DNA from: Pseudomonadota bacterium
GTDB taxonomy: Bacteria > Pseudomonadota > Gammaproteobacteria > Burkholderiales > Rhodocyclaceae
Assembly (NCBI GenBank): GCA_963205435.1
Contig: CAUJIV010000028.1
Span: 49,540-113,539 of the forward strand
Direction of reading: 5' to 3'
DNA length: 64,000 bases
Part shown: positions 50,650-61,700 of the stretch, one piece after another
How the letters are laid out: every line of letters begins with the position of its first letter
Numbering within the stretch: the stretch's first letter is position 1
Notes under the pieces: model-generated
What the model was told of the DNA's origin: nothing
Databases searched by the model: none
The model's input: only the letters and a program-made list of their open reading frames with translations
Position numbers and translations under genes: made by a program

Positions 50650-51263
50650 TTCGGCACCGCCATGCCGCGCTGCACCGCCGGGCGGCCGGCGATCGCCCTG
50701 AACCAGCGCCGCACGTTCGGGTAGTCGTCCAGGTCGATCTCCTGCCAGTCGTGGCGCGCCACCCAGGGGTAGGTCGCCATGTCGGCGATCGAGTACTCGC
50801 CGGCGAGGTAGGCCGCCTGGCCGAGGCGGGCGTCGAGCACGCCGTAGAGCCGCGCGGTCTCGCGCGTGTAGCGGCTGATGGCGTAATCGACCCGCTCCGG
50901 CGCGAAGCGCAGGAAGTGGTGGGCCTGGCCGAACGTCGGCCCGATCCCGCCCATCTGGAACATCAGCCACTGCAGCGCCTCGTACTTGCCGCGCGCCGCG
51001 GCGGGCAGGAAGCGCCCCGTCTTGCCGGCCAGGTAGACGAGGATGGCGCCCGATTCCATCAGGCTGATCGGCTTGCCATCGGGGCCGTCCGGATCGACGA
51101 TCGAGGGGATCTTGCCGTTCGGATTGAGGGCGAGGTAGGCCGGCGTGAACTGCTCGCCCTGCATGATGTCGATCTTGCGCACGCGATAGGGCAGGTGGCA
51201 TTCCTCGAGCATGATGGCAACCTTGCGGCCGTTGGGCGTGCCCCAGGTGTATAGTTCGATCAT
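50646..51263 (-). CDS. glutathione S-transferase family protein (YfcG/YghU-like)
   Basis: 205 aa. N-terminal thioredoxin-like GST domain (IELYTWGTPNGRKVAIMLEE; NPNGKIPSIVD; LMESGAILVYLA) and C-terminal helical domain (YLAGEYSIADMATYPWVAR). The TPNGRK start is that of the YfcG/Ure2p-like disulfide-bond oxidoreductases, which use glutathione to reduce disulfides. The N-terminal 64 residues of the track ORF are read-back into the DUF2905 gene. Confidence 0.9.
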   Translation of the reverse strand: MIELYTWGTPNGRKVAIMLEECHLPYRVRKIDIMQGEQFTPAYLALNPNGKIPSIVDPDGPDGKPISLMESGAILVYLAGKTGRFLPAAARGKYEALQWLMFQMGGIGPTFGQAHHFLRFAPERVDYAISRYTRETARLYGVLDARLGQAAYLAGEYSIADMATYPWVARHDWQEIDLDDYPNVRRWFRAIAGRPAVQRGMAVPN

Positions 51264-51273
51264 CGGCTTCTCC

Positions 51274-52191
51274 TCACTGCCCATGCTGAAGTGGCTGCTG
51301 GTCGTGCTGGTCGCCGTGCTGGTCGGCGCCCTCTTCCTGCCGCGCCTGGCCGCCCTGCGCGGCGGCAGGCTGCCCGGCGACATTCGCCTGCGCTTCAAGG
51401 GACGCGACTGGCATTTTCCCTTCGGCAGCGCCCTGCTGCTCTCCGCCCTCGCCACCCTGCTGCTGCGATTCCTCTGAGCCTTCCGCGAATTCCAGCCAGC
51501 CCTGCGGGGTCCACTGGAACAGCTTGCGCGTCACCGGCCGGCCCTGGTGGCGCTCGACCGTGTCCACCGTCTCGCGCAGCTGGGCGATCTTCGCCGGCTC
51601 CAGCGTGGCGGTCATCACCACGACGTCGCGCGTCGGCATGCCGAGGATCAGCGCCTCGCCCAGGGCCAGCGTCAGCTCGGCCCAGCGCCAGTGCAGCAGG
51701 ACGCGGCTGGCGGCATAGTCGTCGCGGGTGTCGATGACCCGCAGCCAGGGCAGCTTGCCCACCTGCTTGAGCGGAATCTCGCCGTAGAGGCGGTCGAGGT
51801 TGGCCAGGGCCCTCTGGTGCAGGCGCTCGGCGTCCATGCCCCAGGACTTCATCATGCCCTGCGAGACGAGCTGCGTGCCTTCCTTGAACTCGAGCGCGTA
51901 CATGACGCGGACGTCGGCGACGAAATCGCTCGCCACCAGGGCGTTGTCCTCGAACCAGGCGGGCGGCCTGTCCCCGCCCATGCGCGCCAGTTGCACGGCC
52001 AGCCGCTTCGCCGCCTGGTCGAGATAGCGCTTGCCGATCAGCACCGGGCGCAGCGCATCGAGCGCCTCCTCGGCGCTGTGCTCGGGCGGCGGCGCCTTTC
52101 CTGCCGCCGCCTCGTCGGCGCCGGACTGCTGCGCTCGCGCGCCGGCGGCGGCGAGGAACACGGCCAGCAGCAGGGCCAGCGCCCGCTTCAC
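51274..52191 (-). CDS. DUF1444-like exported protein with antisense-overlapping C-terminal tail
   Basis: 305 aa. A signal peptide ([19 protein letters not shown]) precedes a DUF1444-like core: [47 protein letters not shown]. The core ends near EFAEGSEE; a further 70 residues, Gln/Gly/Glu-rich and ending [14 protein letters not shown], lie exactly antisense to the DUF2905 gene. The tail looks like antisense read-through rather than a domain. Start is GTG 52191, overlapping the cca stop by 4 nt (GTGA). Function unknown. Confidence 0.75.
   Translation of the reverse strand: MKRALALLLAVFLAAAGARAQQSGADEAAAGKAPPPEHSAEEALDALRPVLIGKRYLDQAAKRLAVQLARMGGDRPPAWFEDNALVASDFVADVRVMYALEFKEGTQLVSQGMMKSWGMDAERLHQRALANLDRLYGEIPLKQVGKLPWLRVIDTRDDYAASRVLLHWRWAELTLALGEALILGMPTRDVVVMTATLEPAKIAQLRETVDTVERHQGRPVTRKLFQWTPQGWLEFAEGSEESQQQGGEGGEQQGAAEGKMPVASLEAQANVAGQPAAAQGGQARQEEGADQHGDQHDQQPLQHGQ
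51283..51477 (+). CDS. DUF2905-family small membrane protein
   Basis: 64 aa. One N-terminal TM helix ([18 protein letters not shown]), the DUF2905 signature [28 protein letters not shown], and a second hydrophobic helix to the C terminus. Short inner-membrane proteins of this family are widespread but uncharacterised. The gene lies wholly inside the 3' end of the minus-strand DUF1444-like ORF. GGCTTCTCCTC before the ATG has no Shine-Dalgarno. Confidence 0.8.
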   Translation: MLKWLLVVLVAVLVGALFLPRLAALRGGRLPGDIRLRFKGRDWHFPFGSALLLSALATLLLRFL

Positions 52192-53417
52192 GACGCTTCC
52201 CCGTCCGGCCGCAGCGCCTGGCGCACGGCCGCCACGCGCGCCTCGCGCACGCGCTCGGCGATGCGCGCCTTGTCCGCCGTGGCGGCGGCGATGACGCCGG
52301 CATCGACGCCCTGCGCCGCCCGCAGCGCCCGCCGCAGCAGGTCGCCCGCCGGCCAGGGCCGCTCCTCCCAGCCGGGCCGGCCGCGGAAATCGCATTCGCA
52401 GGCCTCCAGCAGCTGGCCGAAGCGCCGCGGGCGGCGCAGGGCGTCGGCGCGCATCAGCAGGTCGGCGAGGGTGGCCGGCCGCAGCGCGGCGGCGTCATGG
52501 ACCAGGCCGTGCTCGCGCGCCGTCAGCACGGCGAGGTCGCGGCAGTCGGTCGGCGCGCGCAGCCGCGCGCTGACGGCGGCGGCGAGCGCCGCGCCGGCGG
52601 CCTCGTGGCCGTGGTGGCGCGGCCATTCTGCCGGCGGCGTCTGCCCCTTGCCGAGGTCGTGCAGCAGGACGGCGTAGCGCACCGGCAGGCCGTGGTGGCG
52701 CGCCGCCGCCAGGTCGAGGGCGCGCAGCACATGGACGCCGGTGTCGATCTCGGGATGGTGCTCGGCCGGCTGCGGCACGCCGAAGAGGCGATCGAGCTCG
52801 GGCAGGATGCGCGCCAGCGCGCCGCACTCGCGCAGCAGCGCGATCATGCGCGAGGGCCGCGCCTCCATCAGCCCGCGCGCCAGCTCCTGCCAGACGCGCT
52901 CCGGCACGAGGTGGTCGACCTCGCCGCTGTCGCTCATCGCCCGCATCAGCGCCAGCGTCTCCTCGGCGACCGCGAAATCGGCGAAGCGGGCGGCGAAGCG
53001 CGCTACCCGCAGCACCCGCACCGGGTCCTCGGCGAAGGCCGGGCCGACGTGGCGCAGCCGCCGCGCGGCGAGGTCGGCGCGGCCGCCGAAGGGGTCGACC
53101 AGCGCGCCGCTCTCGTCCTCGGCGATGGCGTTGATGGTCAGGTCGCGCCGGGCGAGGTCCTGCTCCAGCGTGACGTCGGCGGCGGCATGGAAGACGAAGC
53201 CGCGGTAGCCCGGCGCGCTCTTGCGCTCGGTGCGCGCCAGGGCGTACTCCTCCTGCGTCTCGGGGTGGAGGAAGACGGGGAAGTCGCGCCCGACCGGGCG
53301 GAAGCCGCGCGCCAGCATCTCCTCGGGGGTGGCGCCGACGACGACGTGGTCGCGGTCCTGCACCGGCAGGCCGAGCAGGCGATCCCGCACCGCGCCGCCG
53401 ACGACATAGGTTTTCAT
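52188..53417 (-). CDS. cca: CCA-adding tRNA nucleotidyltransferase, multifunctional
   Basis: 409 aa. The nucleotidyltransferase head [23 protein letters not shown], the metal Asp pair in [12 protein letters not shown], and [13 protein letters not shown] helices are typical of class II CCA enzymes of the beta/gamma type. A C-terminal HD domain follows ([23 protein letters not shown]), as in E. coli Cca with 2'-phosphatase and phosphodiesterase activity. It repairs or builds tRNA 3'-CCA ends. ATG 53417 is the family start. Confidence 0.95.
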   Translation of the reverse strand: MKTYVVGGAVRDRLLGLPVQDRDHVVVGATPEEMLARGFRPVGRDFPVFLHPETQEEYALARTERKSAPGYRGFVFHAAADVTLEQDLARRDLTINAIAEDESGALVDPFGGRADLAARRLRHVGPAFAEDPVRVLRVARFAARFADFAVAEETLALMRAMSDSGEVDHLVPERVWQELARGLMEARPSRMIALLRECGALARILPELDRLFGVPQPAEHHPEIDTGVHVLRALDLAAARHHGLPVRYAVLLHDLGKGQTPPAEWPRHHGHEAAGAALAAAVSARLRAPTDCRDLAVLTAREHGLVHDAAALRPATLADLLMRADALRRPRRFGQLLEACECDFRGRPGWEERPWPAGDLLRRALRAAQGVDAGVIAAATADKARIAERVREARVAAVRQALRPDGEAS

Positions 53418-53427
53418 CGCACCGCGC

Positions 53428-54393
53428 TCAGTCCGAGCGGCGCGCCCTGACGCGAAAGCCGTAGAAGCGCTGGCGCGGCGTCTGCCTGCCGAGATACTCC
53501 GGCGCCACCGCCTCCAGCGCCGCCGGCTGCAGGCCGAAGGGCAGGGGCGGGCAGTCGCGGCAGACGCTGTCGACATCCATCGAGTCGAGGTTGTCCACCG
53601 ACAGCGGCGGATTCGGCAGCAGTTCGAGCAGCCCGGCCTGCAGCCGCGCGAAGGCCTCGGGCAGAGGCAGGATCGGCCGCGGCTTGCCGATCGCCTTGCC
53701 GGCATGGCGCACCAGCTCGGCCAGGGTGTAGACGCGCGGCCCGCAACAGCCATAGGCCTGGCCGAAGCTGTCGCGCCGGCCGAGGCTGGCGACCATGGCC
53801 TGCGCCACGTCGTCGACATGGACCGGCTGGAACTTCGCCTGCGCATTGCCCAGCGGCAGCAGCGGCAGGCGGCGCTGCAGGTCGGCGAAGAGATTGAGGA
53901 AGGCGTCCCCCGGCCCGAACATCACCGAGGGACGGAACACCGTCAGGTCGAGCGACTCTCCGGCGGCGCGCAGCACCGCCTCGCCCTCGCCCTTGGAGCG
54001 CAGGTACTGGCTGGGGCCGCCCGGGTCGGCGTTGAGCGCCGAGACGTGCAGCAGGCGGCGCACGCCGGCGGCGCGGCAGGCCGCGGCGATCTTGCGCGGC
54101 AGCTCGACGTGGGCGCGGGCGAAGTCGGGCCCGTAGGGCAGGCCGTAGCGGCTGTGCAGGACGCCGACCAGGTTGATGACCGCGTCCCGGCCGGCGATCA
54201 GCGCGCCGAGGCGGGCCTCGTCATGCACGTCGGCCTCCACCACCTCGACGGTGGGCAGGACCAGCAGGTGGCGGGCGCGCTCGCGGCGCCGCGTCGGCAC
54301 GCTCACGCGCCAGCCCTGCGCGACGAGCAGGCGGGCCAGCCGGCTGCCGAGGAAACCCGAGCCGCCGAGGAGGAGCGCGTTCTTCATGGCCAT
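53428..54393 (-). CDS. NDUFA9-like NAD-binding protein (complex I accessory-like SDR)
   Basis: 321 aa, atypical/extended [20 protein letters not shown] binds NAD(P); [27 protein letters not shown] and [16 protein letters not shown] follow the NDUFA9/YbjT pattern, in which the classical Tyr-x3-Lys is altered (YLRSK). Mitochondrial NDUFA9 is a complex I subunit; bacterial members are of uncertain role. A TAGAAT on the minus strand (54428-54423), 30 nt upstream, is a likely -10. ATG 54387 is an alternative start. Confidence 0.85.
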   Translation of the reverse strand: MAMKNALLLGGSGFLGSRLARLLVAQGWRVSVPTRRRERARHLLVLPTVEVVEADVHDEARLGALIAGRDAVINLVGVLHSRYGLPYGPDFARAHVELPRKIAAACRAAGVRRLLHVSALNADPGGPSQYLRSKGEGEAVLRAAGESLDLTVFRPSVMFGPGDAFLNLFADLQRRLPLLPLGNAQAKFQPVHVDDVAQAMVASLGRRDSFGQAYGCCGPRVYTLAELVRHAGKAIGKPRPILPLPEAFARLQAGLLELLPNPPLSVDNLDSMDVDSVCRDCPPLPFGLQPAALEAVAPEYLGRQTPRQRFYGFRVRARRSD

Positions 54394-54465
54394 GGCGTTC
54401 AGCAGGAAAAAACGACAGGCGAATTCTACCTGCTGCCGCGGCGGCGATGGCCCGGCGGCGCGCCC

Positions 54466-56400
54466 TCAGGGCAGGTCTTCGATCCTCGGCGCATCGCCGC
54501 CCTTCGGCCTGATGAAGCCGAGCCGGCGCTTGAGCGACTGCGGCCGGCCGTCGAACAGCGCCGAGTAATACACGGTGTTGCTCATCACCTTCTTGACGTA
54601 GTCGCGCGTCTCGTTGAAGGGAATGGTCTCGGCGTAGATGGCGCCCTCCAGCGGCCGCGCGCCGTCGCGCCACTTGCGCGCGCGGCCCGGACCGGCGTTG
54701 TAGGCGGCCGAGGCCAGCACCGGGTGGCTGTCGAGCTCGTCGAGCACCATCTTCAGGTAGCTGGTGCCGAGAGTGACGTTGATGTCGGCGTCGCCGGTCT
54801 GGCCGGGGTGATAGTCCTTGAGGCCGATCTTCCGCGCCACCCAGCTCGCCGTCTTCGGCATCAGCTGCATCAGGCCGCGGGCGCCGACCACCGAGCGGGC
54901 GTTGCTGACGAAGCGGCTCTCCTGCCGCATCAGGCCGTAGACCCAGCCCTCATCCAGCTGCAGGGCGCGCGCCTTCGGCTCGACGTGCTCGCGGTAGGGC
55001 GCCAGGTAGCGCATCGAGTAGTCGTGCAGCGCCAGCGTGCGGTCTGCGGTGTTGATGGCGCGGTCGAAGATCTCGTTGCGCCTCGCCAGCTCGGCGGCGG
55101 CCAGCAGCCGGGCGTCGTCCATGCCGCGCAGGGCCCAGTTCCATTCGCGCACGCCTTCCGTCCGCAGGTCGAGGCGGAACAGCGCCAGGGCGCGGCGGAT
55201 GTCGGGCCGCCCGGCGATGGCGGCGACCTCCTCGCCGCCCGGCTTGCCCGCCTGCGGCGGCAGCACGATCGGCCTTCCCAGCTCGTCGTCGGCCAGGTTG
55301 CCGTAGAAATTCGGCTGGCCGGCGATGCGCTGGAACAGCGCCCGCGCCTGCTCCTTGCGGCCGAGGGCCGCCTCGGCGCGGCCGAGCCAGTAGGTCCAGT
55401 CGGGCTTGGCCTGCATCTCCTGCGGCATCTGCCCGATGCCTTCCTTCACCACGGCCCAGTCCTGCGCCCGCAGCGCGGCGCGCACCTTCCACGCCGCCTC
55501 CTCGTCCGTCAGCGGGAAGTCGCCAGCGGCGGCATACCAGCCGAGCGCCTCGGGCATGTGCCTGAGCGCCGCCTGCCAGCCGAGCTGGGCCTGGATGTAG
55601 GCATCGTCCGCCGCCGGGAAGCTGCCCCTGATCGCCTGCCACTGCCGCGCCGCCTGCGGCGGGTCGTTGCGGGCGATGCGCTGGACGGCGAACAGCGCCA
55701 TCTCGCGGCCGAGCCGGCTGGCGGCGAAATCGGCCGGCAGCATGGCGAGGTGGCGCATCGGCTTGTCGGCGATCGCCGCCAGCTGCTTCGCCGAGGGCGC
55801 CTGCCCGGGCGGCAGCCAGGCCGCGGCGGCGGCGGCGGCGGCGAGCTTCCTCGCCTCCAGCAGGCGGCGCAGGCGCTGCCAGATGTCCTCGCTGTCCAGC
55901 CGCCGCTCGGCGACCAGCCGCGCCATCAGGGGCTGGCAGGACTCGGGCAGCTCGCTTGCGCCAAACCACAGCGGCCGCGCTTCCTCGAGCGCGGCCGCAT
56001 CGCCCCGGCGCAGGCGGTCCTGCAGGGCATAGCAGGCGATCTCCTGGTCGGCCTGGACCAGCGCCGGATACTCCGTCTCGAACAGCGCCCATTCGCCCCG
56101 CTTGCCCAGCGCCTTCAGCCATTCGCCGCGCAGCCTGTCGGCGAGGTAGCTGCCGCGCTGGCGGTCGAGGAAGCCTCCCACCTCGCCCGCATCGGCCTCG
56201 TCGAGGCGCAGCCGCAGCGCCCAGTACTCTACATAGGCTTCGAGCTCGTGGCCGCGCGCCGCCTCGAGCTGGCGGGCAAGGCGGACGCGATCGCCGCGCT
56301 GGGCGGCGTCGCGCGCCGCGAGGATCGCCTCGTCGCCGCCGGCGCCGTGGCCCGCCGCCGCCGCGCCGGCCAGCAGCAGCGCGCACAAGGCGCGGCGCAT
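54466..56400 (-). CDS. slt: soluble lytic murein transglycosylase (Slt70 family)
   Basis: About 644 aa. Signal peptide (RRALCALLLAGAAAAGHG), a long superhelical alpha-domain with tandem helix pairs, and a C-terminal GH23 lysozyme-like domain with catalytic Glu in LMRQESRFV, GARGLMQLMPKTA and ASAAYNAGPGRARKW. It cleaves peptidoglycan to 1,6-anhydromuropeptides in the periplasm. I use ATG 56400 for the signal peptide; the ORF can begin at 56439. Divergent from the cyclo-ligase gene, 50 nt between starts. Confidence 0.93.
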   Translation of the reverse strand: MRRALCALLLAGAAAAGHGAGGDEAILAARDAAQRGDRVRLARQLEAARGHELEAYVEYWALRLRLDEADAGEVGGFLDRQRGSYLADRLRGEWLKALGKRGEWALFETEYPALVQADQEIACYALQDRLRRGDAAALEEARPLWFGASELPESCQPLMARLVAERRLDSEDIWQRLRRLLEARKLAAAAAAAAWLPPGQAPSAKQLAAIADKPMRHLAMLPADFAASRLGREMALFAVQRIARNDPPQAARQWQAIRGSFPAADDAYIQAQLGWQAALRHMPEALGWYAAAGDFPLTDEEAAWKVRAALRAQDWAVVKEGIGQMPQEMQAKPDWTYWLGRAEAALGRKEQARALFQRIAGQPNFYGNLADDELGRPIVLPPQAGKPGGEEVAAIAGRPDIRRALALFRLDLRTEGVREWNWALRGMDDARLLAAAELARRNEIFDRAINTADRTLALHDYSMRYLAPYREHVEPKARALQLDEGWVYGLMRQESRFVSNARSVVGARGLMQLMPKTASWVARKIGLKDYHPGQTGDADINVTLGTSYLKMVLDELDSHPVLASAAYNAGPGRARKWRDGARPLEGAIYAETIPFNETRDYVKKVMSNTVYYSALFDGRPQSLKRRLGFIRPKGGDAPRIEDLP

Positions 56401-56450
56401 TCGATATAGTTGCCGCAACGCTTTCCTCATCCTTGCCAAATCTCCCGCGC

Positions 56451-57074
56451 ATGGCCGATGCCGCCGCTGAACCGCGCGCCTTCCGCGCCGCCCTGCGCGC
56501 CCGCCTGATCGCCGCGCGCGAGGCGCTGCCGCCGGCCCTGCACGCGGAATTGTCCCGCCGCATTGAACGGCATCTTGCCGGCCTGCTTGAGGCGCTCGCG
56601 CCCGCCGTGCTCGCCTTCTGCTGGCCGCATCGCGGCGAATTCGACGCCCGCGCCCTGGTCGCGGCGCGGATCGAAGGCGGCCTGCGCGCCTGCCTGCCGA
56701 TCGTGGTGGACAGCGGCCTGCCGCTGGAATTCCGCGAATGGGCGCCCGCCAGCGAGATGATGGCCGGCCGCTACGGCATTCCCGTGCCGGCCGGAGGCGC
56801 CCGCCTGCGGCCCGACGCCATCCTCATGCCGCTCAACGCCTTCGACGCGAGCGGCTGCCGCCTCGGCTACGGCGGCGGCTATTTCGACCGCAGCCTCGCC
56901 GCGCTCGCGCCGCGCCCGCGCGCCGTCGGCGTCGGCTTCGAGCTGGCCCGCGTGGACAGCCTCGACCCGCAGCCTCACGACCAGCCGATGGACTTCATCG
57001 TCACCGAGGCCGGCGCCTTCGAACGGGCCGCCGGCCGCCTGCGTCCGTTCGCGCCGCCGCGGCAACGCGGCTGA
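56451..57074 (+). CDS. 5-formyltetrahydrofolate cyclo-ligase
   Basis: 207 aa. The ATP-binding signature GYGGGYFDRSLA near residue 143 and the N-terminal basic helix RARLIAAREAL identify the MTHFS/YgfA family, which converts 5-formyl-THF to 5,10-methenyl-THF with ATP. ATG 56451 fits the family start. TATAGT at 56404-56409 may be its -10. Monocistronic. Confidence 0.93.
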   Translation: MADAAAEPRAFRAALRARLIAAREALPPALHAELSRRIERHLAGLLEALAPAVLAFCWPHRGEFDARALVAARIEGGLRACLPIVVDSGLPLEFREWAPASEMMAGRYGIPVPAGGARLRPDAILMPLNAFDASGCRLGYGGGYFDRSLAALAPRPRAVGVGFELARVDSLDPQPHDQPMDFIVTEAGAFERAAGRLRPFAPPRQRG

Positions 57075-57111
57075 ATTCCGCGCGGCGCGACGCAACGGTG
57101 CGGCGAAACAT

Positions 57112-58620
57112 TCAACCGAGGAACATCCGGTAAGCCGGATTCTTCGACTCATCCTGCCAGGCATAGCCGAGGCGCCTGAGAAAGGCGCGGAAGGCCGGTT
57201 TGTCGCGCGGCGGCACCTGCATGCCGACCAGCACGCGGCCGCTGTCGGCGCCGTGGTTGCGGTAATGGAACAGCGAGATGTTCCAGCCCGCGCTCATGCT
57301 GTCGAGGAAGTTCATCAGCGCGCCGGGGCGCTCGGGAAACTCGAAGCGGTAGATCAGCTCGTGGTCGACCGGCGCGTGGCCGCCGACCATGTGGCGCACG
57401 TGCAGCTTGGCCATCTCGTCCTCGGTCAGGTCGAACGTGGCGAGGCCGTGGCGGCGCAGCGACTCGACCAGCCGCAGCGACTCGGCGCGGTTGCCGACCT
57501 GGACGCCAACGAAGACGTGGGCAGCGGCCGGATCGGCGTAGCGGTAGTTGAATTCGGTGACGTTGCGCGGCCCGAGCAGGCGGCAGAACTTCCTGAAGCT
57601 GCCCGGCGTCTCGGGAATCGTCACCGCCAGCACCGCCTCGCGCTGCTCGCCGACCTCGGCGCGCTCGGCGACGAAGCGCAGGCGGTCGAAGTTGGTGTTG
57701 GCGCCCGAGGCCACCGCCACCAGCGTCCGCTTGCGCGGCTTTTGCTTCGCCGCCCAGGCCTTGGCGCCGGCGATCGCCAGGGCGCCGGCCGGCTCGAGGA
57801 TCGAGCGGGTGTCCTCGAAGACGTCCTTGATCGCCGCGCAGATCGCGTCGGTGTCGACGGTGACGACCTCGTCGACCACCTTGCGGCAGAGGCGGAAGGT
57901 GGTCGCGCCGACCTGCTTCACCGCCACGCCGTCGGCGAACAGGCCGACCTGGGCGAGGCGCAGGCGGCGGCCGGCGGCGAGCGAGCGCGCCATGGCGTCG
58001 GCGTCCGCCGGCTCGACGCCGATCACGCGGATCTGCGGCCGCAGCCGCTTGACATAGGCGCCGATGCCGGCGATCAGGCCGCCGCCGCCGACCGGCGCGA
58101 AGATGGCGTCGATCGGCCGCGGATGCTGGCGCAGGATCTCCATGCCGATGGTGCCCTGGCCGGCGATCACCTCGGCGTCGTCGTAAGGGTGCACGAAGGC
58201 CAGCCGGCGCCGCTTCTCCAGCTTCTTCGCCTCGCCGTAGGCCTCGTCGTAGCTGTCGCCGGCGAGCACCACCTCGGCGCCGCGCGCCGCCACGGCGGCG
58301 ACCTTGATCTGCGGCGTCGTCACCGGCATGACGATCACCGCCCGGCAGCCCAGCTTCTGCGCGGCCAGCGCCACGCCCTGGGCGTGGTTGCCGGCCGAGG
58401 CGGTGATGACGCCGCGCCGCAGCGCCGCCGCCGGCAGGCGCGCCATCTTGTTGTAGGCGCCGCGCAGCTTGAAGGAGAACACCTCCTGGGTGTCCTCGCG
58501 CTTCAGCAGCAGCTCGCTGCCCAGGCGCGCCGAGAGCAGCTCGGCGCGCTCGAGCGGCGTCTCGACCGCCACGTCATACACCCGCGCGTTGAGGATCCGT
58601 TCCAGGAAATCGTCCGCCAT
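57112..58620 (-). CDS. ilvA: threonine ammonia-lyase, biosynthetic
   Basis: 502 aa. PLP-dependent enzyme making 2-oxobutanoate for isoleucine. The PLP lysine is K51 in FSFKLRGAYNKM; SAGNHAQGVA and GGGGLIAGI bind the cofactor phosphate. Two ACT-like regulatory domains follow (about 330-400 and 420-500), matching the long, isoleucine-feedback-inhibited form. Divergent from the FAD-oxidoreductase gene across 125 bp that also contains TTAAAAT-like AT-rich sequence. Confidence 0.96.
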   Translation of the reverse strand: MADDFLERILNARVYDVAVETPLERAELLSARLGSELLLKREDTQEVFSFKLRGAYNKMARLPAAALRRGVITASAGNHAQGVALAAQKLGCRAVIVMPVTTPQIKVAAVAARGAEVVLAGDSYDEAYGEAKKLEKRRRLAFVHPYDDAEVIAGQGTIGMEILRQHPRPIDAIFAPVGGGGLIAGIGAYVKRLRPQIRVIGVEPADADAMARSLAAGRRLRLAQVGLFADGVAVKQVGATTFRLCRKVVDEVVTVDTDAICAAIKDVFEDTRSILEPAGALAIAGAKAWAAKQKPRKRTLVAVASGANTNFDRLRFVAERAEVGEQREAVLAVTIPETPGSFRKFCRLLGPRNVTEFNYRYADPAAAHVFVGVQVGNRAESLRLVESLRRHGLATFDLTEDEMAKLHVRHMVGGHAPVDHELIYRFEFPERPGALMNFLDSMSAGWNISLFHYRNHGADSGRVLVGMQVPPRDKPAFRAFLRRLGYAWQDESKNPAYRMFLG

Positions 58621-58745
58621 AGGCCGGCAAGGGTATCAGCGCGCCGGCCGATCCTCAAGGCCATGCCCGCCGCAAGGGTTTGATTTGCCGGCGTCTTGCG
58701 CCGCGCTCGGTTAAAATTCCGCCTTTGCCGCCGCGCCCCGACCGC

Positions 58746-61700
58746 ATGACCGCCCGCCTGCGCGAGATCCCCTACAACTACACCTCGTTCTCCGACCGCG
58801 AGATCGTCATCCGCCTGCTCGGCGAGGAGGCCTGGCGCACGCTCGATCGCCTGCGCGCCGAGCGCGTCACCGGCCGCTCGGCGCGCATGCTCTACGAGGT
58901 GCTCGGCGACATCTGGGTGGTGCAGCGCAACCCCTACCTCGAGGACGACCTGCTCGGCGACCGCGGCCGGCGCGAGGCCCTCGTCGGCGCCCTGCGCCAC
59001 CGCCTCGCCGAGGTCGACAAGCGCCGCCAGGGCAACCAGGCCGTCGCCGGCCTGCTCGCCGCCGCCCATGCGGCGGTCGACCGCTTCGCCGCCGCCTTCG
59101 CCGAAACGGCGGAACTGCGACGCCAGACGCTGCACGCGCTGGCCCGCCACACGCGGCGCGACAACATTTGCTTCGACGCCCTCTCGCGCGTCTCCCACGC
59201 CACCGACGCCACCGACTGGCGCGTCGAATATCCCTTCGTCGTGCTCTGCCCCGACGCGGAGGAAGAGCTGCCCGGCCTCGTCAAGGGCTGCATCTCCCTC
59301 GGCCTCGGCCTCATCCCGCGCGGCGGCGGCACCGGCTACACCGGCGGCGCCGTGCCGCTGGAAGCCCGCTCGGCGGTGATCAACACCGAGAAGCTCGACC
59401 GCGTCGGCGCGCCGCGCGAGCTGACCCTGCCGGGCGCGGAGCGCCCCTGCTTCGTCATCGACTGCGGCGCCGGCACGGTGACGCGCCGCGTCGAGGAGGC
59501 CGCCCAGGCCGCCGGGCTGGTCTTCGCCGTCGATCCGACCTCGGCCGACGCCTCCTGCATCGGCGGCAACATCGCCATGAACGCCGGCGGCAAGAAGGCC
59601 GTGCTGTGGGGCACGACGCTCGACAACCTCGCCTCGTGGAAGATGGTCGATCCCGACGGCAACTGGCTCGAGGTCGAGCGCCTCGGGCACAACCTCGGCA
59701 AGATCCACGACCAGGCGCTGGCCCGCTTCCGCCTGCGGCGCACCGATTCGGCCGCGGGAAGCCTGCTCGCCGAGGAGATCCTCGAGGTGCCGGGCAGCCG
59801 CTTCCGCAAGCGCGGGCTGGGCAAGGACGTCACCGACAAGTTCCTCGCCGGCCTGCCCGGCGTGCAGAAGGAGGGCTGCGACGGCATCATCGCCTCGGCG
59901 CGCTTCATCCTCCATCGCATGCCGCCGGTCGCGCGCACGGTGTGCCTCGAGTTCTTCGGCCAGGTGCGCGAGGCGGTGCCGGCCATCGTCGAGATCGTCG
60001 ACTTCCTCGAGCGCCAGCGGCAGGGCGCCGCGGCGGACGGCGGCGGGGTCATGCTGGCCGGCCTCGAGCACCTCGACGAGCGCTACGTCAGGGCCGTCGG
60101 CTACGCGACCAAGGCGCGCCGCCACGGCCGGCCGAAGATGGTGCTGCTCGGCGACATCGTCGGCGAGGACGAGGGCGCCGTCATGCGCGCCGCCTCGCAG
60201 GTGGTGCGCATCGCCAACGGCCGCGGCGGCGAGGGCTTCATCGCCACCGGCGCCGAGGCGCGCCGCGCCTTCTGGCTCGACCGCGCCCGCACCGCCGCCA
60301 TCGCCCGCCACACCAACGCCTTCAAGATCAACGAGGACGTCGTCATCCCGCTGCCGCGCATGGGCGACTACTGCGACGGCATCGACCGCATCAACATCGA
60401 GCTGTCCACGCGCAACAAGCTGCGCCTGTGCGACGCGCTGGAAGGCTTCCTGCGCGGCGAGCTGCCGCTGCGCGCGCCCGAGGCCGCCCTCTCCGCCGAG
60501 GAGCTGGTCGGCGACCGCCGCCAGCGCGCCCTCGCCCATGTCGCCGCCGTGCGCGCGCGCTGGCAGGGCCTGCTCGACGGCCTCGACGCCCAGGCGCCCG
60601 GCGAGGCCGCCGGCGTCACCGTCTCCCACGCCCTGCAGGACCAGCGCCTGCGCGTCTCCTGGAAGGAGGAGCTGCGGCCGCAGCTGGCCGACATCTTCGA
60701 CGGCGCGCTGTTCCAGCCGCTGGTCGAGCGCATCGACGCCATCCACCGCGAGGTGCTGCGCGGCCGCGTCTTCGTCGCCCTGCACATGCACGCCGGCGAC
60801 GGCAACGTGCACACCAACATCCCGGTCAATTCCGACCACTACGAGATGCTGCGGGAGGCCAGCGCCGCCGTCGACCGCATCATGGCGCTGGCGAGGAGCC
60901 TCGGCGGCGTCATCTCCGGCGAGCACGGCATCGGCATCACCAAGCTCGACTACCTGGCGCCCGAGGAGCTCGCCCCCTTCGCCGAGTACAAGCGCCGCGT
61001 CGACCCGCAGGAGCGCTTCAACAAGGGCAAGCTGCGCCCCGGCGCCGGCCTGGCGCGCGCCTGGACGCCGAGCTTCAGCCTGCTCGGCGTCGAGTCGCTG
61101 ATCCTCGAGCAGTCGGAGATCGGCCGCATCTCGGCCATGGTCAAGGACTGCCTGCGCTGCGGCAAGTGCAAGCCGGTCTGCTCGACCCACGTGCCGCGCG
61201 CCAACCTGCTCTACTCGCCGCGCAACAAGATCCTCGGCACCGGCCTGCTGGTCGAGGCCTTCCTCTACGAGGAGCAGACGCGGCGCGGCGTCTCTCTGCG
61301 GCACTTCGACGAGCTGAACGACATCGCCGACCACTGCACCATCTGCCACCGCTGCCTGAAGCCCTGCCCGGTGGACATCGACACCGGCGACGTCTCCGTC
61401 GCCATGCGCAACTTCCTGCGCGAGCAGGGCCGCAAGAAGTTCGTGCCGGCCAAGGCCGCGGCGATGGCCTTCCTCACCCTCAAGGACCCGGCGACCCTCG
61501 CGCTGATGAGGAAGGGCATGATCGAGTGGGGCTACAGGGCGCAGCGGCTCGGCCACCGGCTGGCGAAATGGAGCGGGCTGGCCGCGCGCAGCAAGCGCCA
61601 GCCGGCCGCCACCCTCGGCCAGCCCTCGCTGCGCGCCCAGGTCATCCACTTCGTCAACCGGCCGCTGCCGCCGCGCATGCCGAGCCGCGCCTCGCGCGCC

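Noticed and set aside
53704-56409. 901-aa plus-strand ORF
   Set aside because: Antisense to the NDUFA9-like and slt genes, which carry clear domains.
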